Of a stretch of DNA of 64,000 nucleotides, positions 38,340-47,115 are shown piece after piece (the stretch's first letter is position 1; each line of letters starts with the position of its first letter). The notes beneath the pieces are model-generated. The model saw only the letters and a program-made list of their open reading frames with translations, made no database searches and was not told where the DNA came from. This stretch comes from SIAQ01 sp963767835 (GTDB taxonomy: Bacteria > Planctomycetota > Planctomycetia > Gemmatales > Gemmataceae), in contig CAVYFY010000006.1 of the NCBI GenBank assembly GCA_963767835.1, forward strand, positions 310,001 to 374,000, written 5' to 3'. The translations under genes and the position numbers were made by a program.

Positions 38340-39956
38340 ATGGCGCACCTTCGTTGGCTCACCTGCCTGATCCCGTTCATCTTGCCAGGATTCGTATCGG
38401 GGCAAACGTCCTTGTCGCAGCGAATCGACCGGCACATTCAGAAGGGGCTCAAGGGACCCGCCGCTCCACGTGCGGATGATGCCGAGTTTTTGCGCCGCGT
38501 ATATTTGAACCTGACCGGCGTTATCCCGTCCCGTGACGAAGCGAGGGCCTTTCTTGCGGACAAGGCCGCCGATAAGCGCGTAAAGCTCGTGGACAAGGTG
38601 CTGGCCAGCGAGGGCTATGCCAGGCACATGACCAATCTTTTCGACGTGCTCCTCATGGATCGTCGGCCCGATAAGCACGTCAAACGAGGCGAATGGCGGG
38701 ATTTCTTGCAGATTTCCTTTGCCGCCAACAAGCCCTACGATCAGTTCGTCCGCGAAATCCTCTCCGCCGACGGCGCCGATGTCAAGAAACGCGCGGCTGC
38801 CAAGTTCTATCTGGACCGCGATGGCGAGGTCAACGTCATCACCAAGGACATCAGCCGGCTCTTCCTCGGCATGAACCTCCATTGCGCACAGTGTCACGAT
38901 CATCCTCTGGTTGATGCCTACAAACAGGATCACTACTACGGCGTGATGGCGTTCTTGAACCGGAGCTACATTTACGTGGAAAAATCTTCCAAGCTCGCCG
39001 TCTTTGCCGAGAAGGCTGAAGGGGATGTAACGTTCCAGTCGGTGTTCGTGGCGAAAGTCACGAAGAACACGGGGCCGAGGCTGCCGGATGGGCCCGTGCT
39101 CGAGGAGCCGAAGTTTGACAAAGGGCAGGAGTATGTCGCACCGGTCGGCAAAGGGGAGCGTGGCGTGCCGAAATATAGCCGCCGCGCCCAACTCGCCGAA
39201 CAGATCCCCAGCAAGGACAATCCGCGCTTCGCCCGGGCGGCCGTCAACCGGTTTTGGTTCTTCATGATGGGGCGAGGCATCATCGATCCGGTCGAATACG
39301 ATCACCCCGCCAATCCGCCGTCGCATCCGGAACTGCTGCAGATGCTGAGCGATGAATTCACGGCAAGCAATTGCGACGTGAAGGCCCTGATTCGCGCCAT
39401 CCTGCTTAGCGAGGCGTACCAGCGCTCCAGCGAGCCGCCCAAAGGCCAGGAAATCGATCCAAAGACATTCGCGGTCGCGCCACTCAAGGCGATGACACCG
39501 GAGCAGTTTGCCTGGAGCCTGATGCAAGCGACCGGCGTAATGGCCGCGGAGAGGAAAGCGCAGGGCTCGAAGGCGACCGACGCGGCAATCTACGCCAAGC
39601 TGTCAGCCCAAGCGGCACCGGTCATCGCCCTGTTCGCTTCTCAGCCGGGTGATCCCGCGTTCAGCCAGGATTTCGAGGCGACGCTCGATCAGACATTGTT
39701 CCTGGCCAACGGCGGCACGCTGCGCGATTGGCTGACCTCCCGCCCCGGCAATCTGATGGACCGCTTGGCCGCACAAAAAGACGCCGGCGCGGTTGCGGAC
39801 GAGCTGTACCCGAGCGTGCTGACCCGATTGCCGAGCGCCCAGGAGCGCGCGGAAGTCGCCGACTATCTGGCCCGTCACGCCGCTCAGCGCCCCGCTGCCT
39901 TGCAGGATCTGGCGTGGGCGCTATTGACGTCGGCTGAATTCCGCTTTAACCATTGA
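38340..39956 (+). CDS. Secreted DUF1549/DUF1553 protein with CxxCH motif
   Basis: 538 residues. Signal peptide (WLTCLIPFILPGFVSGQ), then the DUF1549 part FLRRVYLNLTGVIPSRDEAR and the CxxCH motif MNLHCAQCHDHPLV, a possible haem c site. The DUF1553 part follows: FARAAVNRFWFFMMGRGIIDP, HPELLQMLSDEFTAS, and AWALLTSAEFRFNH at the C-terminus. These proteins are abundant in planctomycetes and nearly always precede a DUF1501 protein, as here (102 bp apart). The role is unproven; they may form a cell-surface or redox complex. Confidence 0.92.
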   Translation: MAHLRWLTCLIPFILPGFVSGQTSLSQRIDRHIQKGLKGPAAPRADDAEFLRRVYLNLTGVIPSRDEARAFLADKAADKRVKLVDKVLASEGYARHMTNLFDVLLMDRRPDKHVKRGEWRDFLQISFAANKPYDQFVREILSADGADVKKRAAAKFYLDRDGEVNVITKDISRLFLGMNLHCAQCHDHPLVDAYKQDHYYGVMAFLNRSYIYVEKSSKLAVFAEKAEGDVTFQSVFVAKVTKNTGPRLPDGPVLEEPKFDKGQEYVAPVGKGERGVPKYSRRAQLAEQIPSKDNPRFARAAVNRFWFFMMGRGIIDPVEYDHPANPPSHPELLQMLSDEFTASNCDVKALIRAILLSEAYQRSSEPPKGQEIDPKTFAVAPLKAMTPEQFAWSLMQATGVMAAERKAQGSKATDAAIYAKLSAQAAPVIALFASQPGDPAFSQDFEATLDQTLFLANGGTLRDWLTSRPGNLMDRLAAQKDAGAVADELYPSVLTRLPSAQERAEVADYLARHAAQRPAALQDLAWALLTSAEFRFNH

Positions 39957-40058
39957 CCAAGCGAAATCTTGCCAAAATCGCGCAAGATGTCGCAACCATA
40001 AGGATCACAGCTAAGATAATCCTTGGCCACAGTGGCAATCTTTCGAGGGGGGGACCAC

Positions 40059-41348
40059 ATGAACGCTCATTATGCCTGCCATTCACCGGTTCACGCGTTT
40101 TCACGGCGTAAATTTCTGACCGGAACCGCTGCCGGCGCCGTCGCCATGCTCGGCTTTAAAGACATGCTGACGCCGGCGAACGCCGACGAAATTCGCCGAC
40201 AGGACAAGCGCGTTCTCGTCGTGTTCCTCGCGGGCGGCGCCAGCCAGCTGGAAACCTGGGATCCCAAGCCCGGCACCAACACCGGCGGCCCATTCCAGGC
40301 CATTCCGACCTCCGTCGCCGGCGTTCACATCAGCGAATTGCTGCCGTACACCGCCCAGCAGATGCACCGCATGGCGATTGTCCGTTCGCTCAACACCGCC
40401 GAGGACGATCACGGCAAGGGCGCTTACATCATGCAAACTGGGCGTCGGCAAACCCCGGCGGAACGCTTTCCCCACCTCGGCTCGTCCGTCGCCAAGCTGC
40501 TGGGCAACGAAGACAGCCCCCTGCCCGGCTACATCCACATCGCCCCGCGCGGCGAATCGGGCTTCAACCGCAATGACGCCGCCTTCCTCGGCCCGCGCTA
40601 CGCCTCCGTCACGCTCGGCGACGGCCAGCCCCCCGCCAACTTGCTGCGCCCGGCGACGCTAACCGAGCTCGCCGATCAGGAACGCAACGAATTGCGCGAC
40701 CGCTTGAATAACCGCTTTTCCCAGGCGCGCCGCAGCGCCGACACCGAAGCCTACACCAACTCGTACGCGCAAGCCACGCAGGTCATGCAGCGCCGCAACC
40801 TCTTCGATCTCAGCCAGGAGCCGATGCGTCTGCGCGATCGCTATGGCCATCACGAATTCGGCCGGCACATGCTGCTGGCCCGCCGCATGCTCGAAGCCGG
40901 CGTTACCTTTACCAAGGTCACGCATTCCAACTACGACACGCACCACGAAAACTTCGATTTCCACATCGAACAGCTCGGCGAGTTCGACAAGACCTTCGCC
41001 ACCCTTCTCGACGATCTGGCCCAGCGCGGCATGTTGGAACGGACACTCGTGATCGTGATGTCGGAGTTCGGCCGCACGCCGACGATCAACCGCAATTTCG
41101 GCCGCGATCACTGGTCCAGGGCCTGGTCGATTGCCATGGCCGGCTGCGGCGTGCGCGGCGGGGCCTGCATCGGCCGCACCAACGACAACGGCACCGCGGT
41201 GACCGATCGTCAGGTCAATGGCGGCCACCTGTTCCACACCTACTTCCGCGCCCTCGGCCTGAATTCGACGCGCAACCACCACCACGACGGCCGACCGATT
41301 CCGATCGCGGACCCGGCGGCAGCGGCGATCAGCGAGGTGCTGGCGTGA
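40059..41348 (+). CDS. Tat-exported DUF1501 (sulfatase-fold) protein
   Basis: 429 residues from the ATG at 40059, preceded by GAGGGGGGGACCAC. A twin-arginine signal SRRKFLTGTAAGAVAML is followed by VLVVFLAGGASQLETWDPKP (the family's GG.SQ..T.D.K start), SLNTAEDDHGKGAYIMQTG, VTHSNYDTHHENFDFH and VIVMSEFGRTPTINRNFGRDH. DUF1501 proteins have an alkaline-phosphatase/sulfatase-like fold. It is paired with the preceding DUF1549/1553 gene. Substrate unknown. Confidence 0.93.
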   Translation: MNAHYACHSPVHAFSRRKFLTGTAAGAVAMLGFKDMLTPANADEIRRQDKRVLVVFLAGGASQLETWDPKPGTNTGGPFQAIPTSVAGVHISELLPYTAQQMHRMAIVRSLNTAEDDHGKGAYIMQTGRRQTPAERFPHLGSSVAKLLGNEDSPLPGYIHIAPRGESGFNRNDAAFLGPRYASVTLGDGQPPANLLRPATLTELADQERNELRDRLNNRFSQARRSADTEAYTNSYAQATQVMQRRNLFDLSQEPMRLRDRYGHHEFGRHMLLARRMLEAGVTFTKVTHSNYDTHHENFDFHIEQLGEFDKTFATLLDDLAQRGMLERTLVIVMSEFGRTPTINRNFGRDHWSRAWSIAMAGCGVRGGACIGRTNDNGTAVTDRQVNGGHLFHTYFRALGLNSTRNHHHDGRPIPIADPAAAAISEVLA

Positions 41349-41364
41349 CTTTAGGGTGGCTGCA

Positions 41365-41790
41365 ATGATCCCGACCCGATATAAATCAAAACTGCCACAG
41401 ACGCTCTCTTGGCCTATTGGCGCAGAGGCGATAAGCCAAACGCTTGAGGCTATGCCCAACGGGCACGATTTCGAGTTGGCGTTCTACTTTGATTCTTCCG
41501 CGAACTCGCAGCGGGCGCTGAGAGAAAAAGAAACCTACACGCTCGTGACCGCCGATTTTCAGCCTGCACGGAAGCCGGGTTTCGGCGGCGCCAATGCGTA
41601 CATCGATGAGGGCTGGTACGACCAACGGTGGGAAATTAGGGTTTCTCCAGTCCTGCGCAAGTTGCGCCATCTTGCTGGCTGCCTTCTCCGTGAAAAGGGA
41701 TTGCCGTCCATCATTGAATGGCTGCAGGCCTCCGAGACCAATGGCTGGGAACAGCGACAACACAGCCTCCATCTAAATGACCGTGCGTGA
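41365..41790 (+). CDS. Hypothetical protein truncated by IS630 insertion
   Basis: 141 residues as it stands, ATG at 41365. It reads FELAFYFDSSANSQRALREK and YTLVTADFQPARKP, with no recognised domain. The last four codons and the stop (NDRA-stop) come from the left terminal repeat of the insertion element. Removing the element and one TA restores the frame: codon 137 (CTA) is then followed by VFDPLEETLSTKRDDGT and a TAG at 43004-43006, giving a 154-residue ancestor. The restored stop is 18 bp before the WD40 gene, suggesting an original operon. Loss of 17 C-terminal residues may or may not inactivate it. Confidence 0.75.
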   Translation: MIPTRYKSKLPQTLSWPIGAEAISQTLEAMPNGHDFELAFYFDSSANSQRALREKETYTLVTADFQPARKPGFGGANAYIDEGWYDQRWEIRVSPVLRKLRHLAGCLLREKGLPSIIEWLQASETNGWEQRQHSLHLNDRA

Positions 41791-41792
41791 AT
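41776..41792 (+). repeat. IS630 left terminal inverted repeat
   Basis: AATGACCGTGCGTGAAT, the exact reverse complement of 42934-42950. It supplies the premature stop codon of the interrupted gene. Confidence 0.92.
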
Positions 41793-41883
41793 CAGCTGCA
41801 CGGGTACGCAGGAGCGCAATAAAAAATGGGAATTCCGCCACAAGTGCCCTCAAGACACGCTCTTGAGAACGAGAGGAATTCCC

Positions 41884-42921
41884 ATGAAGATGATTGTCCT
41901 GAAGGTTCGGTTCAGTGTCAAGGAGCGTTTGTGCAGATCGCTCCGCCATTGTCGCAACGCCGGTACTCGGCTGCGCTATTTGATGATTATCAATGTGATC
42001 AACGGACGCTCGACCCGCCAGACCGCGAAAGTTCTGCAAGTGCACCACACCACGGTTGGACGAGTGGTAGCGAGATTTCGCCGCTATGGTGAAGCGGGCT
42101 TGCAGGATGGCCGAACCGACAATGGCGAGGAAAAGCTCAGCGAAGATTACTTGCAGCGTCTGCATTGCATCGTGAGCAATTCGCCGGAACTTTATGGCTG
42201 GCGTCGTCCGACTTGGACGCGCGAATTGTTGATCGAGACGATGGTGCGTTTGACCGGCGTGCGCATTCATACGACCACGATGAGCCGAGCCCTGGCCCAG
42301 ATCAAAGCCCGGCGTGGTCGCCCCAAGCCGATCGTGGGTTGTCCTTGGTCGAAGTCGGCAAAAACCAGGCGTTTGCGGGAACTGCGGCGTCTGATCGACA
42401 CGCCGCCGCGCGGCGAACGGGTCTTTTACGAGGATGAGGTGGACATTCATCTGAACCCGAAAATCGGCCTGGACTGGATGGTGTCGGGCCAACAGAAACA
42501 GGTGCTCACGCCAGGCAAGAATGAAAAGCGTTACCTGGCCGGGGCCCTTGATGTCCGCACCGGCATCGTGACCTGGGTCGAAGGAATTCGCAAGACGAGC
42601 TACCTGTTTCTCGACTTGCTCGACCGCCTGCGTCGGGACTATCCCAAGGAGCGCTGCTTGCACCTGATCTGTGACAACTATCGCATTCATAAAAGCGACA
42701 TTGTCCACGCGGCCTTGAGCGGCTACTTGGCAGGCAAGATCAAACTGCATTTCTTGCCTCCATATTGCCCTGACCACAACAAGATTGAGCGGGTCTGGGA
42801 GGACCTCCACGCCGATGTGACGCGCAACCATCGCCAACCGAACATGACAAAACTGATGGAGGCAGTTCGTTACCACCTCCGCAAGCGCAACCAACGACAA
42901 TACCGGCGAATCGCTGCATAA
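41884..42921 (+). CDS. IS630 family transposase
   Basis: 345 residues, ATG at 41884 with GAGAGGAATTCCC upstream. The N-terminal helix-turn-helix (STRQTAKVLQVHHTTVGRVV) binds DNA. The DDE catalytic triad is in RVFYEDEVDIHLNP (Asp), HLICDNYRIHKS (Asp) and CPDHNKIERVWEDLH (Glu). There is no frameshift, in contrast to many neighbouring genes. Full length, so probably active. Confidence 0.95.
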   Translation: MKMIVLKVRFSVKERLCRSLRHCRNAGTRLRYLMIINVINGRSTRQTAKVLQVHHTTVGRVVARFRRYGEAGLQDGRTDNGEEKLSEDYLQRLHCIVSNSPELYGWRRPTWTRELLIETMVRLTGVRIHTTTMSRALAQIKARRGRPKPIVGCPWSKSAKTRRLRELRRLIDTPPRGERVFYEDEVDIHLNPKIGLDWMVSGQQKQVLTPGKNEKRYLAGALDVRTGIVTWVEGIRKTSYLFLDLLDRLRRDYPKERCLHLICDNYRIHKSDIVHAALSGYLAGKIKLHFLPPYCPDHNKIERVWEDLHADVTRNHRQPNMTKLMEAVRYHLRKRNQRQYRRIAA

Positions 42922-42933
42922 CACCAGCTGCGA

Positions 42934-42950
42934 ATTCACGCACGGTCATT
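42934..42950 (-). repeat. IS630 right terminal inverted repeat
   Basis: ATTCACGCACGGTCATT, perfect inverted match to 41776-41792, immediately followed by the duplicated TA. Confidence 0.92.
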
Positions 42951-43006
42951 TAGTCTTCGATCCGTTGGAGGAAACGCTTTCGACAAAGCGAGATGACGGA
43001 ACCTAG
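42951..43006 (+). pseudogene. Severed 3' end of the IS-interrupted gene
   Basis: TA followed by 17 codons (VFDPLEETLSTKRDDGT) and a TAG. In frame with codon 137 of the upstream fragment once the IS630 element is removed. The WD40 gene starts 18 bp later, and its ribosome-binding site GAGGAGGAACC lies just past this stop. Confidence 0.75.
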
Positions 43007-43024
43007 AAAAATCGAGGAGGAACC

Positions 43025-44041
43025 ATGTCCGGCATCTTCTCCCGCCAAGCGTCGCATTCCGAAATCACGCCATCGCGCATGCGCATGGCCTTGGAGCTAC
43101 GGCACAATAGCCCGCTGCTCTCGTGCCGCTTCGATCCGTCGGGCCGGTACGTCTTCGCCGGCGCACAGGACAACACCATTCAGCGCTGGGAGCTCGCCGC
43201 CCCGAACGCCAAAGTCGCGTTCGCCGGCCATCGCAGCTGGGTGCGTGGCATCGCCTTTCATGCCGCGTCGGGCAAGATGCTGTCCACTGATTACCACGGC
43301 AAGCTGCTCGTGTGGGCCGTGGACGCCGCCAATCCGACGCCAGAGCGGACGATTGATGCCCACGACGGCTGGGTTCGCGCCATCGCCATGAGCCTCGATC
43401 AACGCCAGTTCGCGACCTGCGGCAACGATAATCTTGTCAAACTCTGGAACGCCGCCGATTTCTCGCTGGTCCGCGAGTTCGCCGGGCACACTTGCCATGT
43501 CTACAACGTCGCCTTCCATCCGACCGAACGCGCCATCGTCTCCGGCGATCTGCGCGGCAATGTCAAACAATGGGACCCGCAGACCGGCCGTGAAACGCGC
43601 ACGATGGATGCGTCGGTCATCTTCCGCTACGATCCGACCTTCCGCGCCGATCATGGCGGCGTCCGCAGCATGAGCTTCGATGCCGACGGATCGCTGCTCG
43701 CCTGTGCCGGCATCACGAATGTCAGCAACGCTTTTGCCGGCGTCGGCAATCCGGCGGTCGTTCTGTTCAACTGGCAGACCGGCCAGCGCACCCAGGTTTT
43801 GCGAGTTCAGCCGGCATTCCAGGGCACTTGTTGGGGCGTCGTCTTTCATCCGTGCGGCCAAGTTATTGGCGCAGGCGCGGGCAGCGGCGGCGGCATCTGG
43901 TTCTGGCGGCCCAGCGATGCCAACTCCATTCACAATGTCGCCGTGCCGAACAATGTCCGCGACCTGGCGATCCATCCGGATAACCGCCGGTTGGCTCTAC
44001 CGTGCTTCGACGGCGTCGTGCGCATTTATGAATTGTCGTGA
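43025..44041 (+). CDS. WD40-repeat protein
   Basis: 338 residues, no signal peptide. Repeats such as LSCRFDPSGRYVFAGAQDNT followed by IQRWELAAP, FATCGNDNLVKLWNAADFSL and VYNVAFHPTERAIVSGDLRG give the GH...WD pattern for about seven blades, a single beta-propeller. Probably a cytoplasmic protein-interaction scaffold. The strong GAGGAGG site lies 18 bp downstream of the original stop of the IS-interrupted gene, so the two were probably co-transcribed. Confidence 0.9.
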   Translation: MSGIFSRQASHSEITPSRMRMALELRHNSPLLSCRFDPSGRYVFAGAQDNTIQRWELAAPNAKVAFAGHRSWVRGIAFHAASGKMLSTDYHGKLLVWAVDAANPTPERTIDAHDGWVRAIAMSLDQRQFATCGNDNLVKLWNAADFSLVREFAGHTCHVYNVAFHPTERAIVSGDLRGNVKQWDPQTGRETRTMDASVIFRYDPTFRADHGGVRSMSFDADGSLLACAGITNVSNAFAGVGNPAVVLFNWQTGQRTQVLRVQPAFQGTCWGVVFHPCGQVIGAGAGSGGGIWFWRPSDANSIHNVAVPNNVRDLAIHPDNRRLALPCFDGVVRIYELS

Positions 44042-44044
44042 TGC

Positions 44045-44167
44045 TCAATATTGCGGCAAGCAGGCGAGCAATACGCAGAGCCAGATCAGGACGCCGATGA
44101 ACGTGGACAGCACCACGAACAGGGCGGGAAAAGCGCTCTCGTTGGCAGGAGAATTGGAGTGGTCCAT
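44045..44167 (-). CDS. 40-residue membrane protein
   Basis: A short ORF with ATG at 44165-44167 and GAGG 5 nt upstream. It encodes a polar N-terminus (MDHSNSPANESAF) and one strong hydrophobic helix (PALFVVLSTFIGVLIWLCVL), ending ACLPQY. The stop is 3 bp from the WD40 gene's stop (convergent). The ribosome-binding site and clean transmembrane segment support a real gene. No family recognised; it could be a small subunit of a membrane complex. Confidence 0.55.
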   Translation of the reverse strand: MDHSNSPANESAFPALFVVLSTFIGVLIWLCVLLACLPQY

Positions 44168-44255
44168 GGTAGCCTCGACGAGTTCCGGACGGGAACCCGT
44201 TCAAGCATAGGTCACGATTCCTTGTGATGCAAATTTGCCCCGGGACGCGAGATTT

Positions 44256-44993
44256 ATGAGTCTTCTCCCGGTCCTCGACCTGATGCATGACCAGATCGTT
44301 CGGGGCGTCGGGGGCCGGCGTGAGGAATATCGCCCCATCATTAGCAAGCTGGTCGATTCCGCTGATCCGCTGGCCGTCGCCTGTGCCTTGCACGACCGAT
44401 TCGGCTTTGACGAATTCTACCTTGCCGATCTCGACGCCATTCGCGGCGAGTCCCCCGATCTGCCGACCTACCTGAAGCTACACGACGCCGGTTTTCGCTT
44501 ATGGATCGATGCCGGCCTACGTTCGCACAAAGACCGCACATTGAAAATGCTGATCGTCGCCAACGCGGCACGGATCGTCGTCGGTCTGGAGTGTATTGAG
44601 ACGCCGGGCGAATTACGGCACATCATCACCAGGCTCGGTCCGGACTGCGTTGTCTTCTCGCTCGATTTGGTAGCGGGCAAGCCGCTCGGCAATTCGGAGC
44701 CGTGGCGGACCGATGATCCGTTCCTGATCGCCGAGCGTGCGATTCGTGATATGGGCGTGCGCCGCCTGATCGTCCTCGATTTGGCTCGTGTCGGCGTCGG
44801 CACGGGAATCGGCACGGAGAAGTTGTGCGGCCGATTGCGGCGCGCATTCCCCGAGGTGCAATTAATAGCCGGCGGCGGCGTGCGCGGCATGGCGGACATG
44901 CACCGCCTTGCGGCGGTTGGCATCGATCAGGTATTGGTCGCGTCGGCCTTGCACGATGGCAGAATCACGCCGGAGGACGTCAAACGGCCTTGA
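44256..44993 (+). CDS. HisA/HisF-like TIM-barrel protein
   Basis: 245 residues from the ATG at 44256. LLPVLDLMHDQIVRGVGGRR, DEFYLADLDAIRG, LWIDAGLRS and, late, LIAGGGVRGMADMHRLAAVG with DQVLVASALHDGRI are the phosphate-binding loops of a HisA-like barrel. The start differs from true HisA (IPAIDL..G..VRL). I recall HisA-like proteins of this sort in the tetrahydromethanopterin/methanofuran gene sets of planctomycetes and methylotrophs. The convergent neighbour is a pterin-synthase-like gene, which fits such a role. This assignment is inference; a histidine-pathway role is less likely. Confidence 0.78.
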   Translation: MSLLPVLDLMHDQIVRGVGGRREEYRPIISKLVDSADPLAVACALHDRFGFDEFYLADLDAIRGESPDLPTYLKLHDAGFRLWIDAGLRSHKDRTLKMLIVANAARIVVGLECIETPGELRHIITRLGPDCVVFSLDLVAGKPLGNSEPWRTDDPFLIAERAIRDMGVRRLIVLDLARVGVGTGIGTEKLCGRLRRAFPEVQLIAGGGVRGMADMHRLAAVGIDQVLVASALHDGRITPEDVKRP

Positions 44994-45483
44994 TGTCGCC
45001 ACGCCATTCCCAGGTCGCCGATTGCCCGAAGCTTTCCTCGACTTCGACGCGCAGCACATCGGGCACGAATCGGTACGTCTTGCCCAGATCCTCGCGCAGC
45101 CGTTCGCCGATGTAACGAGCCAACAGTTCCGCGGTCGTGTTCTGGATCGGCAGCAAGACGCAATCCTCGCGCGGAAAAAGCCATTCGCGGTCCTTATAGC
45201 GGACGCGGATGCTCCGTGCCGATTCCTCCAAAAGGATGACGCGGTTCTTCGTCGGCAGCATCATGCGATGGTCGAGCTCATCGGTGATTAGCTTCGCTCG
45301 CTTCTTCAGGGTGATGAAATCGAACACATAGAAGTTCTCATCCAGCACGCCTTCGACCTCGACGGCGGTCCGATAGTTGTGTCCGTGCAGCCGTTCGCAC
45401 TTGTCCCCCTCGTAGCTGATAAAGTGCCCGGAGCAAAAGACAAGATAATCCTTGCTGACACGGACCTGGAACCGTTCCGGCAT
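44980..45483 (-). CDS. 6-pyruvoyl-tetrahydropterin synthase / QueD family protein
   Basis: 167 residues. Zinc ligands are seen in FCSGHFISY (His) and LHGHNYRTAVEVEG (HxH). ITDELDHRMMLP supplies the DH pair, and NTTAELLARYIGERL and VLRVEVEES complete the family layout. The usual catalytic Cys is represented by DKCERLHGHNY. Members make queuosine precursors, folate or other pterins. The adjacent HisA-like gene suggests a role in an archaeal-type C1 cofactor, which is speculative. Its end overlaps that gene by 14 bp on the opposite strand. Confidence 0.87.
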   Translation of the reverse strand: MPERFQVRVSKDYLVFCSGHFISYEGDKCERLHGHNYRTAVEVEGVLDENFYVFDFITLKKRAKLITDELDHRMMLPTKNRVILLEESARSIRVRYKDREWLFPREDCVLLPIQNTTAELLARYIGERLREDLGKTYRFVPDVLRVEVEESFGQSATWEWRGDIKAV

Positions 45484-45518
45484 AAGGCGCTCCCGCTGAG
45501 GATGAACCGAACATCATT

Positions 45519-47002
45519 CTAGCGATTTCGCACGCGCCAGATGCTGCCGCCCTCTTTCTCGGCGACCAGCGTGCAACGCTGGTCCAGGATTCGGCGATAA
45601 TCGGCCGGGACATGCCAGCACCAGAGATATTCGTGGGTAGCGAGGATCAATTCCCAATCGACTTGATCAGCGGACAGGAACGGCGCCGGATCCAGGTGCA
45701 GCTTCACGCGCGGGGGCGATTCCTTGTAGCGGAGTGGATTATGCCCGGCGAACGCCACCAGCGTCGGCGTGTAAACTTGGCGATCAACCACGGCGTAGCA
45801 GATCGCGTGAAACAAGGGCAATTCGCGTTTCTTTTCATCGGGCGCGTCGGCAATCTTGACCATTGGATAGACCTTCGCTTGCACAGGAATGTCCGCGAAC
45901 AGCGCGACCTGCTCGCGCAACTCGGCGTCGATCCGGTGCCAGTAGTAGCCAATCATGCCGATGCGAAAGCCGACGAGGGCGAGGAAGATGCCGAGCAGGA
46001 CCAGCGCTTTGCGGGGCGGAAAAGCGAAATCGAACGAGAGGGCGATCAACGGGGCGGCGGCGGGCAGGAAGCGGGCGTCGGCGGGTGAGCCGCCGAAGAG
46101 AATCGTCGGGCCGATCAGGAACATCGCCACGCAGCCGGCGCCGACAAAGAGAGTGCTGCCGACCGCCTGCGTTCGCTTCGACCAAAGAAATGAGAGCACA
46201 ATGAAAACGCCGACGGCGGCGATGAAGACGGCATCAAGGGTGCGATTGTAGCCGCGAAAGAGCGTCAAAGAGCCGACGAATTTGCTCGGGAAATCCCATT
46301 GGGTTTCGCTTTGACCGCCGCCGCGCACGCAGAAAATCGGAACGAGGACCGGCAACAGATCGATGATTGCCGTCATTGAGATTTTCCGGGCGCGTGTGCA
46401 CTCCCATGCCGTCACCGCCAGCACGCTGCCGGCCAGGAAAATGAAAGCCGCCAGGTGCGAAAAGAAGCAGGCGAGCGCGAGCAAGGCAACGAGGAAATGC
46501 CGCCACCACGCCCAATGCGAGCACCATGAAACCAGGCGGCGAATGCGATCAAAAAGACGCCCAGGCCGAACGCGAAGTTCGTGAAGCCGTAAAAGAACAT
46601 CGAATGATACGCGAACAGCCCGGCACCCAGGGCGAGCCAAGTCGGCCGACCGTGGATGGCCCGGCCCAACAGATGCCAGCCGAGCATCCATAGCAACATC
46701 GTCAATGTCAAGAAGAGCTTGCCGGCGATGCGTATGTCGCAGATCGGCTGCAGCGCCAGCATGAACAAGTCCATCGCCAGGCTCGGCGTCGAAACATAGT
46801 CGATGTCGTAATACTCGCGGAAGCTCGGCACATCATCGTAGTGGTAGAGGATGTAGCCACGCGCGAGGTGATTGGGGTAATCGACGAGCGGCGGATATTC
46901 GACGGCCCAGATCGGTACGACCAGGAGAATCGCCAGCAAAAGAAGAATTAAGCCGTACCACCCGCGCACGGCGGCTTGCGAGGTGCGGATCGGGTCGGCC
47001 AT
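45519..47002 (-). CDS. Polytopic membrane protein, possible GT-C glycosyltransferase, frameshifted
   Basis: About 494 residues across a frameshift near 46490-46525. The first half starts MADPIRTSQAAVRGWYG and has helices with the loop VEYPPLVDYPNHLARGYILY, an acidic first periplasmic loop typical of GT-C/PMT-like enzymes. The second half continues with more helices (FLVALLALACFFSHLAAFIF) and a soluble C-terminus with LILATHEYLWCWHVPADYRR. Both parts are in consistent order, so I treat them as one gene. No donor-binding motif can be proven. Confidence 0.65.
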
Positions 47003-47016
47003 GCGGAATCCCGCGT

Positions 47017-47107
47017 GCTTGCCCCCCCAGGAACGCTGCGCTTATCCTGGGGCTTGTTCGATTTCCGCAAGCCCCAGGATAAGCGCAGCGTTCCTGGGGG
47101 GGCAAGC
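47017..47107. repeat. Perfect 40-bp inverted repeat
   Basis: The arms 47017-47056 (starting GCTTGCCCCCCCAGGAACGC) and 47068-47107 are exact reverse complements over 40 bp, with an 11-nt loop TTCGATTTCCG. Within each arm, CCCAGGA and TCCTGGG form a smaller palindrome around GCTGCGCTTA. A single-unit relative (CCCTGGGAACGGCGTACCTTATCCCAGGG split over 58920-58948) lies after the PQQ gene. It sits between asd (3' end) and the membrane-protein gene (5' end). Confidence 0.95.
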
Positions 47108-47115
47108 GCCGGATT

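Larger units (their letters stand above)
41774..42952 (+). mobile_element. IS630-family insertion sequence, intact
   Basis: A 1,175-bp element (41776-42950) flanked by a TA on each side (41774-41775, 42951-42952), the target duplication expected for IS630/Tc1 elements. It carries one transposase gene on the plus strand. Perfect 17-bp terminal inverted repeats bound it, with the inner CAGCTG shared further in. Everything needed for movement appears intact, so the insertion is probably recent. Confidence 0.93.
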
